Notes under the pieces: generated by a model
Told to the model about the DNA's origin: nothing
Seen by the model: only the letters and a program-made list of their open reading frames with translations
The model's database searches: none
NCBI RefSeq assembly: GCF_005239225.2
Contig: NC_133302.1
Coordinates: 2,976,001 to 3,040,000 of the forward strand
Source of the DNA: Populus alba
Lineage: Eukaryota > Streptophyta > Magnoliopsida > Malpighiales > Salicaceae
Reading direction: 5' to 3'
Length of the DNA: 64,000 bases
Part shown: one piece after another, positions 44,465 to 56,269 of the stretch
How positions within the stretch are numbered: position 1 is the stretch's first letter
Layout of the letters: each line of letters begins with the position of its first letter
Position numbers and translations under genes: made by a program

Positions 44465-47400
44465 CTAAATGAAATATGTATTCTTACCCCAAAGCGTTGA
44501 ACTGAGGTTATGGTTTTGCAGCTTCGCAAATAAAAAGTCACTCCATTGCTTAGGTGTAGACGCTGTGATTGAACCACAATGAGGATGAGGAAGCAGATGA
44601 TACAGCGGTGGTGAAGGCATCACAGTATCTGTTCTCACTGCCAACTCTTCAAATGAATCTGACTTCCCTGCGATCACATGGACCCCACATTCTTTAATGT
44701 CCGAGGGTTGGTATGACTGATCGTTGCGCAGTGAATACCCCCATTGCCATGAATAAATGGATAGTTCCAATTCGTCATCTGCACAGTAATCTTTCATTGC
44801 CATTTTACTTCTACTTATGTATCTTATAAATCCAGTTTTTGGTGAATAATACCAATGATTAGTACATTGAAAGAAGCAAATACCATTGCTATTATTTCTT
44901 ATAATAATAAGAACGGAACTGTCCTCGTCACCCTTATCAAACCAAAGAACTAAGCCTTGGAAGACTGGAGGTAAATGGAATGACAATGAGCATCCTTCTC
45001 CCCTGTAGCTCATCCAATTTGGCATCTCACTAGGAATGTGGCGAATACGAATAAAATACCCGTGACGACCGTTGCACATTTCCTGTATAAATATATTATC
45101 ATAAAATCAAGAAATAAAAAAATAAAACCAATCAGACTTTAAATATTTAATAAAAAAATATTATTAAAGATAATATTTATTTTTTTAGATTAAATAAGAA
45201 AAATAAAAAATATTATTAAAGATGATATTTGTTTTTTTAAATATAATAATAATAATAATAATAAATATTGCCTATATACATATTGATTTCAAGGAATGCT
45301 GAGAATTTAGACATTAATCAATGTATGTGCCAATTGTGTGTGTTTCTTTTTGTGCGAAAAAGAGACGGAAAGAAATAGTACCTCAACAACGCTCTTCAGT
45401 AATTTACTTGGTGAATGACTGCGGTCGTCAACACGAATATACCAGAAACAATTACTTAGATTTTCAATGCCCTGAAACTCTTCTAACGAATAATTGTCAT
45501 CTAGCCTTATAAATAGTAGTTCTTTTGGCTCGCTTGGTATTCTTACTCTTTTCAATGATTTGCAATAAGATGCAAACAAATAGTATAAACTTGAGGGAAG
45601 ATCTGGGATTGATACAAGATATTTGCATTTCTGGACATGCAAATCACTTAGCTTGGGAAGGAAGCCGAGCCCAGAAGGAAGGCTAGAGAATTTGTTTCCA
45701 TCTAGATTCAAATACTCTAGAGCAGACAAACCACTGAAATCAACACAGTTAGTTGCGCGATCAGTCAAACCACAATTAGAAAGGTTAAGATGTTTCATTG
45801 ATAACCTTTCAATGAAAGGTGTTGGCAGCCAACGTTTCCAATTCAAAACACCTGCTGAAATCAAAGAAGAACTTGGTGGAGCCGAACGGCATCCACACAA
45901 TGATAACCTTCTGACATGCTTTAATTGTCCAATTGAAGAGAGAAATTGCTCATTTTCAATCCCATCAGCTAGCAACTCAGTTAAGGATTCCATATCACCC
46001 ATGTGTTCCGGCAATTTTTCAAGTTGTGAACACCCAGAAATATTCAGAGTTTTAAGAGACTTTACATTACCAATGCTTTCAGGGAGATTCTTCAGCCTCC
46101 AACATCCCTCCAGATTCAAGAAAACGAGGCCCGTCAAATTTTTGATTGATTGATGCACCTTAACTAAACTCGAGCAACCTTTCAGAATTAGTTTCTCTAG
46201 ACTTGAACTATGCAAGTCTGGTGTTTTAATAAGGTGCTGAGAATGACTGAGATTAAGGATTTTAAGCTTGTCGAAAATCTGTTATAATAGAGAGAAAAAT
46301 AATGAAAATTAATCATAGAAAGTCATAACATGTAAATATAAATTACATACTGGAAAAATTTTGGGAATTGTAGCATGTTTCGTACCTTTTTTCCCTTCCA
46401 TAGTTTTCTGAGGTTACTGTACTGCATATCAAGAACAGCTAGATTGTCCAAGGTAAAATCAGATGGAAAACATTTCAAAGGACATTCATGCCAACAAATC
46501 CACATCAACTCTTTAGAAAGCAGTTTGAAGGATCCGGTGAGATGTACTCCATTGATTTGGAGTAAATTTAAGCATTTCATTTCTGCAAATGATCCTGCGC
46601 TAAGTGATTTAGCTTCTGATGCTCTGACATCCAGTGCAAGACCCTCTACAACTTCCGTACCCTAAAAAAATAAAATCAATACAACTTTCATACAATTATT
46701 TGTAATAAGTTTGACTATGCTTTCATGTATGCACTGAGCTCTTACCTTCTGCTGCTCAAGCACATTCCATGCATCCTCCTGATTCCAAATTCTGGTCCTC
46801 TGTCCAGGTTCTTTTGGAAACAATTCACGAACGACCTCCCTTCCCATGTCTCGTAATAGATCATGCATGGTTACCGTCTCTCCCAATACTTTAATCAGAG
46901 ACCTTTCACGGAGAGTTTCCAAATCAACTTCTGGATCGTAACCGCAACGGGCTCCTAGCACTTTTGCGACGTACTCTTTCTTTCTATCAATAAAGAAGCA
47001 AGCGATATCAAGGAATGCATCTCGTAGTTCTTTACCGTCCAGTGCGTCAAAACTTATTCTAAGATTTCCTTGAATACCGTGGTTTGGAATTTTTCTCTGC
47101 TTGTCAATTACAGATTTCCAAAAATCTCTGTTTTTCCTGGACAGAGAAGCACCCGTAACCTCAAGAGCCAAAGGAAGTCCCCTACAGTAATCAACTACAT
47201 CCTTCGATAGATCCATATAATCTTCTGTTGGCTTGGTTTCCTTAAAGGCATGCCAGCTGAAAAGCTGAAGGGCCTCATCTGGTTCCAGTTCTTTGATCGG
47301 ATATCTTTGATCTGCTTCACGAAGTAAACTTGAATCTCTTGTTGTGATAATTACTCTACTTCCAGGACCAAACCAACTTCGATCTCCCATCAAGGCATTT

Positions 47401-48443
47401 AGCTGGTCCGGATGAGCCACATCATCAGCAACAACAAGAACTCTTTTGCGACGAAGTCGTTCTTTGATTAGAACCTTTCCTCTATCAACACAATCGAAGT
47501 TTGCAACATCCGGTTTTAAAATATCGTGAAGAAGTTGCTTTTGTAAAGGAACAAGATCATTAACTCGTTTTAACTTTTCATTGATAACCGAAAGAAAACA
47601 GCTTCCCTCGAATCCTTTGAAGAGTTGATTAAATACAACTTTTGCTAGAGTCGTCTTTCCTATTCCTGGCATCCCATGTATGCCCACAATGCGTACATCT
47701 TCTGTTGCAGTACTTAGAAAGTCACAAATATTGCGAGCAAGCCAATCCATACCTACTAGTTGCTCAGGAACATCTAAGTACTTGGGATCTAATTTATTCA
47801 GCACATCCTTGATAATCTCTTTGATAAATTTTGCTTCATGCCTGCTCATAGACAAAAGCCAGACATTGATAGCGAGTCAATTAAGCATTTTATTGTTTCC
47901 CATTGAAAAATGTAAAGTATATTGACTCCATAAATTTGGAAAAAAGGCATACCCATTTGCCATATCATTGAGATTCCATCCAGATAGATTTCCAGCCTCC
48001 TCAAGAGCTTTTCTCCACTCCTTCACCAACTTCTCTTCAAAACGCTCTTCATGTTTAACAAATGCTTCTGCAAAACTGCCATTCTGTTTTCTCACATCTG
48101 AAGGATTAATGTCATAGAATATAGGAAGAGCAATCTGACCAGGTTTCTTCCTTTTGCACTTCAGAATCTCTACAAGTTCATTGAGACACCATCTAGAAGA
48201 AGCATATCCTTTTGAGAAGACAACTATGGATATCTTTGATTCTCGAATTGCCTTGAGAAGATGCTCGGAGATTTCCTCTCCTCTAGGAAGTTCATTATCA
48301 TCTAGAAAAGTGCGAATTCCTGCATCATCTAAGGCATCATATAGATGATCAGTAAACGTCTTGCGAGTATCTTCTCCTCTAAAACTCAAGAAGACATCAT
48401 AGTCCCCTTCTGGTATAGAACGAGAAGACTCTGGCTCTGCCAT
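44465..48443 (-). CDS. TIR-NBS-LRR (TNL) disease resistance protein
   Basis: An intracellular immune receptor. Its TIR domain is expected to act as an NADase after effector sensing. Minus-strand exons: 48443-47953 (TIR), 47841-46746 (NB-ARC), 46661-46386, 46278-45382 (LRR) and 45082-44465, all GT..AG, giving about 1125 residues. TIR: YDVFLSFRGEDTR, with the catalytic glutamate in WCLNELVEI. NB-ARC: P-loop GMPGIGKTT (about 220-228), kinase-2 VLVVADDV, RNBS-B GSRVIITTR, GLPL as GLPLAL, FLDIACFF and MHD in VTMHDLLRDMG. LRR exons carry LNLEGC/LNISGC-type repeats. The final exon has the post-LRR (C-JID) wording PNWMSYRGEGCSLSFHLPP. The start MAEPESS is preferred over the upstream ATG at 48551 because a good acceptor lies 5 bases before it. 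Exon 5 contains a strong donor (GTAAGA) at 44487, so the true C-terminus may be spliced onward. Confidence 0.92.
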
Positions 48444-48448
48444 TTCAG

Positions 48449-48615
48449 CTGCAGAATTGAAGGAACAATCAATTAGCAATTTAAGCTTAATAATGAGAAA
48501 GCATAAGACAATAGCAACTGAAGTTAAACATAAAACAAACAAAGCTTTCACATTTTTGTTATTGGTAAAGACATGAAATTAAAACAAGAAAGAAGCAAAG
48601 AAGAGTTAGCTATAC
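48449..48615 (-). other. Inferred 5'-UTR intron of the TNL
   Basis: Reading the minus strand, CAGAG|GTATAG at 48615 is a good donor. A pyrimidine-rich stretch ending CTGCAG at 48449 is a good acceptor, only five bases before the MAEPESS start codon. The alternative is no splicing and translation from 48551, which adds a 36-residue hydrophobic leader. Transcript data would decide. Confidence 0.5.
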
Positions 48616-48859
48616 CTCTGTATAACAAAGAGTTAGCTATGAAATTGCAGCAATCGGAGAGAGAAGTTTTGCAACTGAAGTTATTGAATCGGAGAAATGG
48701 GGTGTTCAAATCGAATCAGCAGTTCATGTATACATAGACAAACACATCTGCCTTTGCTGGGCTTTATTTATTGCGAGTGGTTCCAAATTATTACACGTTG
48801 GAAAGAATATGTAATGAAAAAACAATTATTGAAACTTTGAAGTAAAATAGTAAAAGTTG

Positions 48860-49990
48860 GAAAAATATCAAACAGACTCTTATAGTTAAAAGTATGTTTC
48901 TTGCAAATTATTAGCAATGCAATAATTGTCAAAGAACAAATTATTGAGCTGGAATGTAGAGGGGTAACTTTCGTGGTCGTTGCTGATATTGGAGTATGAG
49001 GTTCTTTGGAGTACGGTTGAATTGATTTTCTGAAATATTTTTTTTATATAGTTTTGATGTAATAATATCAAAAATATATAAATTTTAAAAATAAAAAAAA
49101 TATTATTTTAATATATTTAAAAGTAAAAAATATTTTAAAACATAATATTTATTATTTAGCTGGAATTTAGAGTGGTAACTTTCGGTTGCTGATATTGGAG
49201 TATGAGTGTTCTCTGGAGTACGGTTGAATTGATTTTCTGAAATAATATCCACACGATACCAAGGGACGAAAAGATATCTTTATTAGGGATTTTTTTTTCA
49301 CATTTATCTATATTTTTCGCATCTGAAACGTTTTTCTCATGAAGAAAAACTTTAAACTTTAAACGCTGCGCGCATGCCAAGAAAATGAGAAAATACAAAA
49401 GGAAAAGAAAAGAAATTCTTGAAGTTTGGGACTTTAGTGCCTACGAAAGTTGAAAATCAGATTCCAGGTTTATCACTAGGAAATTTCCTGTGTAAATTAC
49501 TTGAAATTTCTAGTGAAATTTACAGTCAACCTATAAATGGACTAATCAAATAATATATTCAAATAAAATCAGCCAAGACAGGGACCCAAAACAGTCCCTC
49601 CTCCGTTAACAATTCATCCAAAAGAGAGTTAAACAATATTTTATTATTTGGTTCAGTAGAGACTCTTTAATTATATATTAAAACCTAGCATTATGTAATT
49701 CTAATACTATATTTTGAATAATTTTAGGGAAGAAATTATAATGTAATTGTAATTAAGTTTTTAGAAATCTTACTAACAGATTCTATATCTCTTTCTTATT
49801 CTAATATTTTTCATCCATCTTTTATATTCATTACAGACATATTTTATTTCTTTATGTGTTTTTCTTTTTTTTATTATGAATTCTTGACTTTGTTCTATTC
49901 TTTGAATTTCTTCCTAGATATATCATGACAGGAACGTGTATCATTTATTCAATCTAATTCCTATTTTCTTGTTACTATCATTTAATTTGT

Positions 49991-50021
<31 letters not shown>

Positions 50022-50520
50022 CAGAAAAATAAATATTTTTTTATAATTTACATGATGTATTGTTTACGATTAAAACCATGATATGTTTAAAGATATTAAA
50101 AAAATCACAATTTAATTATTTTTATATACGATCCCATCAATAATTGTGTAATCAAATCTTTTATCAATTTTATTTCAAACATAGTTTATGCTAGAAAATA
50201 AATAATTTATTCAATATTGATGACCTATAATAAATATCATATCGAAGATTAATAATAAATTTTATATAATTTGCACAGAATTTTCTTATTCTTGCTAATT
50301 AATCCCAGAGCGAGCTTCCATGAACTTAAAGCAGGATTTTGTATAATTTGCACAGGATTTTCTCTAATTGAACTTAATTCACTAAAAAAGTTCATCATCT
50401 TTCTTGCAAATTATTAGCAATGCAATAATCATAATTATAAAAGGTAAAAGGTAACAGTACGTAGAGGAAAAAAAGCAAAGAAATTTCTCAAGCGTGTAGT
50501 GCTGGTAAATATTGAGCTGG
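48860..50520. repeat. TNL 5' flank with repeated blocks
   Basis: The phrase 'tttcttgcaaattattagca' followed by 'attgagctggaat' and 'gttgctga' appears at 48897-49030, partly at 49155-49250, at 50400-50540, at 54035-54150 and weakly at 61490-61560. It is one duplicated non-coding unit in several states of decay. A (TA)n microsatellite lies at 49990-50018. No gene is seen. Confidence 0.6.
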
Positions 50521-50625
50521 AACATTCGTGGTGGATGCAACAACTGGGTCCCACATGTTAACATTATTGAGGTCCTCAATATTGTTATGTCTTAGACCGT
50601 TCTTCTCTCTGTACTTTTAATTTAC
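50510..50625 (+). repeat. Spacer unit A, partial copy
   Basis: It shares 'gttaacattattgaggtc' and 'ccgttcttctctctg' with the fuller copy at 51660-51960, with the middle deleted. Confidence 0.55.
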
Positions 50626-50984
50626 AATTTATACAAAACAGCTACACCATATTTTTTAATTTTTAAATATTAAAAACATTATTCCACTACTATTCCACGA
50701 AACTTGAAAAATATGTGAACGACATCTATAAACTGTTTTATAACTCAATCCTGGCAAATAACTCCTCTAGTAACCCTGGTTAATTAATTTATTTACTTTG
50801 GTCGACAAGCTTGAGTTTTTATTCAAGTAATCAACTAGTAAGGGGTTTTATTTCTTATAGTTATTAATTAAAACAATTATTTATATGATCAACTGGATTA
50901 GGGATTTGAGAGATGAATATTATGTTCCAATATGAATATTTATTACATCCAAAATAAACATCTCTTACTTGGCCATGAGCTTTT

Positions 50985-51172
50985 GTATCAAACTGCAGAT
51001 TAACACCCTTCCCTTGCTGCTGTCAAATCTGTAAAAGTGCTTTTAGCATTATCAATTCCAATCAAACAGCCATAACGAGCTATAACTGCGTGAAAATCAT
51101 ATTTTGCCCAGAATGATAGAGATCAACCCAGCGAAAGCTATCAACAGCAATATCAGCTTTATAGCGCAGTAA
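50985..51172 (-). repeat. Duplicated coding-like fragment B, copy 1
   Basis: This roughly 185-bp block is almost identical to 61155-61340. On the minus strand a short open stretch reads AVIARYGCLIGIDNAKSTF, followed by TDLTAAREGC and a stop. In the second copy the frame extends upstream as WAKDDFH. I do not recognise the protein. The wording is distantly reminiscent of the DUF4283 region of plant LINE ORF1, which is only a guess. Confidence 0.6.
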
Positions 51173-51425
51173 GGATATTATTTTATAAATTAACATTTAC
51201 TTTTAACACATTAAGAATGGTCAATGTAAAATTTGTTTAAAGGACTTACTTTCTTAAATTATACCAAAATTAATCCATAGATATTATTTTATTATAATAA
51301 AAGGAGCCTAAGAGGGTAAGCAAAGTGACAGTGCAAACAGTATACAACATTTGTTTTAAGTCCTAGCCCAGATTGTCTCAGAATACAAACTATGTTACAG
51401 ACGCCAATTCTTGGATCCTTTATTT
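51160..51425 (+). repeat. Spacer block C, copy 1
   Basis: It matches 57410-57705: 'ttataaattaacatttactt', 'aattaatccatagatattat', 'aaacagtatacaacatttgt' and 'aatacaaactatgttacaga' occur in the same order. Part also occurs at 53275-53330. There is no coding potential. Confidence 0.75.
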
Positions 51426-51659
51426 TTTTTCTTTTTTTTTATTTAATATAAGAATTTTTAGGATAATAAATATTTTTTTTCTGTCATTTTTATTTAGTTT
51501 AAAACTTTTATTTATTTCTATTCAATATTATTAAACTTTTATATTTTTTTTCTACTTGAAAAGAATAATTTTTTATTTTATTTTTTTATTCAATATTATC
51601 AGGTTTTCTAGTTTTTATATTTAAAAATTAATATCTTTTCTATTTACTTGTTTCTATTC

Positions 51660-51965
51660 AGATCCTTTGCAAAGTTTCCACAACAACTGAGTCCACACGT
51701 TAACATTATTGAGGTCGAACAGGTATCTTACTGCTATCAAACCCTTCCAAACTATTGTTGACCACTGTACCAAAAACACAAAAAAGAAAAAATCAAAAAG
51801 AGATTTTGCTTCATCTCCATTATTATTTTTTCCTGAACCGTTCTTCTCTCTGTGATATCACTGTAACAACTTATTAAAGCAGTGTAAAGCGTTAAAAACA
51901 CAGGTATCATGAAGTGATATAAAGTTTCGTTTGTTATAAAAGTATGTCAATAATGAATGATATAT
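51660..51965 (+). repeat. Spacer unit A, full copy 1
   Basis: 'gatcctttgcaaagtttcca' through 'gaccactgtaccaaaaacac', 'tgaaccgttcttctctctgt', 'attaaagcagtgtaaagcgt' and 'tatcatgaagtgatataaag'. The same order recurs at 54540-54845, with partial copies at 50510, 53600 and 58140. It is non-coding, and its original source is unknown. Confidence 0.75.
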
Positions 51966-51969
51966 GTCA

Positions 51970-52520
51970 TAATTTAATTTTTTACCCAGATTTTTATCCA
52001 AATTTTTTTTTCATTAAATTTATTCATAATTATCAAGCTTGAGTCGGTGTCGACTCAGTCAAGAAGCTGAGTCTCAAGTTATAAGGATTGACTTAGGTCA
52101 ATTAGGAAAAATTTAAAAAAAATATTTAGATTTTAATATTTAATATAAAAAAATTAAGAAACAATTCATGTAGATATAAGTTATACATGTTATAAATAAT
52201 AAAGTTTAAAAAGATTATTTCAAAAGATTTTTTTATTTCACATTGAAAAGATAATATCTTATTTTTTTAAGTTGAAGTATTTAAATTAAAAAGCTTTTTT
52301 ATTCTATATTAAAAAACCATAATTTTTTTCTAGTAAACATAGAGTATATATACTAAAAGGTTTCAAATCCCACATTAAAAAAAATAAAACATTCTTCTAA
52401 TATTTATATACTGAACTTTGAAATGAGTTATTAATCAACTAAAAAATATATAAAAAAATAAAGAGCTCTAACTAGAAGAAAAAACACATTTAAAAAAAAA
52501 ATATAGAGATCTCTAGCTAG
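51970..52520. other. AT-rich spacer, no gene
   Basis: It contains two tandem related phrases 'agctctaactagaagaaaaa' and 'atctctagctagaaggaaaa' near 52463 and 52508 ahead of the LTR-like remnant. Confidence 0.5.
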
Positions 52521-52539
52521 AAGGAAAAACACATTTGAA

Positions 52540-53270
52540 AAAAAATGGGTTTCTACCAGGTTTTGTTAGGTCACCCGGGTTCCAGATCTACTCGGTGGGT
52601 TGACTGGTTTTCTCTTGGTCAACTGCAGGCCCAAGTTTTCAATAAAACAGACCCAGTATTGTTATCCAATTTTGGACCTATCTTTTTTATAATTTTTCTG
52701 AAAAATCCAAAACTAACAAAAATACAATGAAAACCCAACAAAATATATTATTGATATATTTGTATTGTTTTTAGTATTTTTAGTGTTATATTAAAATAAT
52801 TTAAATTTTCAAAGGTTTTTTGAACCGGTTCGATATTATTTTTAAAATCATTGATTTTTTTTATGAAGTCAATGTGATATTGCTTGTTTTTTTTCTAAAA
52901 AAATTCAAAATACAAAAAAAAAAAATCAAAATTTGTAAAAAAAAAAAAAAAGTTGAGGAAGAACCTAACAATATTTTACTTATAAATAAAGGTTCTCACA
53001 ACGCATAAAAAAAGAGTAATGAGGCAGTTTGAGATAGAAAATTGAGGAAACCCAAAGAAACTCTAAAAGAACCCAATCTTTTATCTTCTCTAAGCCAGCC
53101 GCCGCCACCCATTTCCTTGCCCAAAAACAGAACCAGAGAGCCAAAGCCGTTTCCATTTACATTTCCAGACCCCTTGGCCTCCGTTCCCATCTTTCTCCTT
53201 AATTTCCCTGACCTCTCCTTCATCTCCCTCTCCCAGCCGTCTCTACCATTCCTTTGGTAATGGTTGCAAC
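52540..53270 (+). mobile_element. Degenerate LTR remnant related to the 503/876 family
   Basis: 52800-53000 follows the same order as U3 of the outer LTR: a 'tcgatattatttttaaaatc' part, 'tgtgatattgcttgtttttt', A-rich stretches, then 'aacaatattttacttataaa' with TATA box TATAAATA near 52980. A C-rich 'gccgccgccacccatttcc' region follows. The first part (52540-52660, 'gggtttctaccaggttttgt') recurs at 55018. Ends and target duplication are not visible, so it is old. Confidence 0.5.
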
Positions 53271-53394
53271 GACTTGGTAATTAACATTTACTTTTAACAC
53301 ATTGAAGATGGTCACTCTAAAATTTGATTTCAGCGTAGAGGGATAAAAAAAAAAGGAAATTTCTCAAGCGTTAAAAACAGCAAGGAAAGAGAGA

Positions 53395-53700
53395 GAGGAC
53401 CCCCTTGTCCTCTCTTTCTCTCTCACTCATACTGATTGAAAATCAAAATGGGGTGTTTGCTTTTTTCATCAAGTAAGCCATGTAAAGATGGGAAAGGGCA
53501 CAAGAAAAAAAAATATTTTCTAAATTAATACGACTAAAAAATAATCCTTAAATTAACACAATTATATAATACACACAAATACTTTGCAAATTTCATTTTT
53601 CTTCCTGCAGATCCTTTGCAAAGTTTGCACAACAGCTGGGTCCACGCGTTTACAAAAGCTCTCATAGTGGATACGATGGTGATGGTCCTTATGGACTGCT
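53395..53700. repeat. Mixed duplicate blocks
   Basis: 53395-53515 duplicates 42058-42190. 53600-53700 is a partial spacer unit A ('gcagatcctttgcaaagttt', 'cacaacagctgggtccacgc'). The two unrelated blocks are joined here, so the spacer grew by serial copying of non-adjacent pieces. Confidence 0.6.
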
Positions 53701-54539
53701 AATGCTTTTGCTTCTCATCAATAGCCATGCCAAAAACTTTGTGCTATTTTCCACATAACAAATTAGATTATATAGTTACCTAACAAATAATAAAATAAAT
53801 ACCCTCGAACTCTTTTTTTTATTATTATTATTTTATCTTTATAGCCTAAATTAATACCCAATTACTTTTTTATGAAGAAAAAATAATTTATATTTTTGTT
53901 AACATAATTTTTCAAATTAAAGCATTTTAATTTAAACCTACACAATTACGCATTGAAATTTACTTATCGGTAATTTCGTGGGCGCAGATGTGACTTAAAG
54001 TTTCCACGATAAAAATAAAATAGAAGGAAATTAAGTTTCTTGCAAATTATTAGCAAAGCAATAATTGTCAAAGAGCAAGTAATAATCGCTAAAATAAATT
54101 ATTGAGCTGTAATTTAGAGTAGTAATTTCGTGGTGGTTGCTGAGGAAGCATGGGTGTGTTTTGGAGTCTAGTAAAATTATATTTTTAAAAGATTTTGAAA
54201 TTTTTTATTGTTTTAAATTATTATTATTATTTTTTATTGTTCTAATATATGATATTAAAATAATTTTTTTTATAAAAAGTAATATTTTAATACATTTCAA
54301 AAAATATTTTAAAATATAATATCTATTCCACTCTCAAATTAAATTGTATATATCTTGTTTTATAGAATCTAATAGTTGTTTTTTTTTTTACGACTAAAGC
54401 AGTGTAAAACGTTGAAAGAAGGTGTATATTAAAATCATGTTACTTCTAAGATCGAAAAATAGCATCTAATTGTATATATCTTGTTACTTTTAATAAATTC
54501 AATTGATGTACAGTACATGTATTAAAATCATTTTTCTTC

Positions 54540-54845
54540 CTGCAGAGTGCAGATCCTCTGCAAAGTTTCCACAACAACTGGGTCCACGTGTTACTGATAC
54601 CAAACTCTTCCAAGCTATTGTTGACCAATGTAAAACACAAAAAAGAAAAAATCAAACACAGATTTTGCTTCAACTCCATTATTGTTTTTTCTTGAACCGT
54701 TCCTCTCTGTGCTATTACTGTAACAATTTATTAAAGCAGTGTAAAGCATTGAAAACATGGGTATCATGAAGTGACATAAAATTTCGTGTTTGTAATAAGA
54801 GTATGTCAATAATTAGTGATATATGTCATAATTTAATTCATTATC
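54540..54845 (+). repeat. Spacer unit A, full copy 2
   Basis: It parallels 51660-51965 nearly base for base over most of its length. The segment 'acattattgaggtcgaacag' is missing. Confidence 0.75.
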
Positions 54846-55009
54846 TTTGATTTTTATAGAAACAAAAAATTATGTTTTTTTTATTTCATATCGAAAAAAT
54901 AAAATATTCTTCTAGTATTTACACAATAACTTTTGAAATGGGTTAGTAAACAACTGAAAAATATATATATAAAAAAGGTTTCTAGCTAGAAGAAAAAACA
55001 TATTTGAAA

Positions 55010-56110
55010 AAACAAAACGGGTTTCTACCAGGTCTTGTTGGGTCACCCTGGTTCCAGATTGACCTGGTGGGTCGATCAATTTTCTCTAGATCAATTGCAG
55101 ACCCGGGTTTTCAATAAAATAAACCCGGTCGAAGCCTCGGGTCACTTGGGTTCTGGGTTAACCTGTCGGATCGGGCCAGGTATGATAAATATGAATTTAT
55201 TTAATTTTAATTATTTTTATTATTTTGGTAAATTTTTGTTATTTTTTGAGTAGTTAGAAATAATTAGAAAAAATACACAAATAATAATAATAATAATAAT
55301 AAAATATAGCTGAGATTGAAATTGGACCAATAATTAAGTATTACATGTAAAAATTGAGCTTGAAAATTTTTAGATAATAATTAAGGGTTGAATTAAAAAA
55401 AAACTTAAATTAGTTTAATTTGGCTGCAATTAGAAATTAGAAGTTCAAGGAGATAGAGTTAGAATTTAATAACGAATTTTAAAAATTAATTTGAGGTTTA
55501 ATTGAAAAAAAAATGAAGTTGGGAATCCATTTGGCTTAAAAATGAAGACTGGAAGAATCAATGACTAAAATGAAAGAAACCAAATTAAAGGTGATATTAT
55601 AATTCGGTCAATAGCAAATTAAAAGAAATTACGGAAAAGAGTTGAAAATTGATCAACATAAAAGAATTGAAAGTCTAGGGACCGAAGCACAAAAGGTGTT
55701 AAAATGGTGCGTTTAGCATAGTTCCAAACGGTGTGTTTAGCATTATTCCAAATGAAGAAAACCTAAAGCAAAACGACTCCTTTTTATAATGTTTGAAATG
55801 GTGCGTTTTGCCTAGAAAAGGGGAGAACAAATTTTGATATTTAAAGAAAAACGAAAATGACATTGCTTTGTCCCTAAAATTTACAGAAATCTGGGTTTCC
55901 TTAAACATATATGGAAAGCTGACTCTTTTCTCCTCATTTCATCCCAATCCTGGCTACCAATTGATCCTCCTAGCAAACAAAAAACACCTTCCTATAATCT
56001 TGAGCGTATTTTTCGTGATCTTCAAGTAAGAAAACACATTTTCTACCCTGATTCTCTCTCCATAGATCAAGCAAAAGAGGTTGGTGGCCGACATTTAAGT
56101 TAGTTTCCAG
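55010..56110 (+). mobile_element. Second LTR-like remnant
   Basis: It starts with 'gggtttctaccaggtcttgt', the same phrase as at 52545, and continues with 'cccgggttttcaataaaata'. 55320-55700 is a long series of 'gaattg...aattaa' phrases ending 'gtctagggaccgaagcacaa', typical of plant LTR U3 regions. No protein domain remains. Confidence 0.45.
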
Positions 56111-56269
56111 TCTAGAATTTTGAGTGGTAATTTCGAGTCAATGCTTAACGTATCCTATGACCAGACTAATCAAATAACATATACATTGTAAAGAATATAG
56201 AATTGAAATTACAATTAAATATTAAACTGGTTAAGAATTGTAATTACAATTAAATACATTCCTCACAAA

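Noticed and set aside
45623..46153. 176-residue plus-strand open frame.
   Set aside because: It is antisense to the LRR exon of the TNL and has no independent support.
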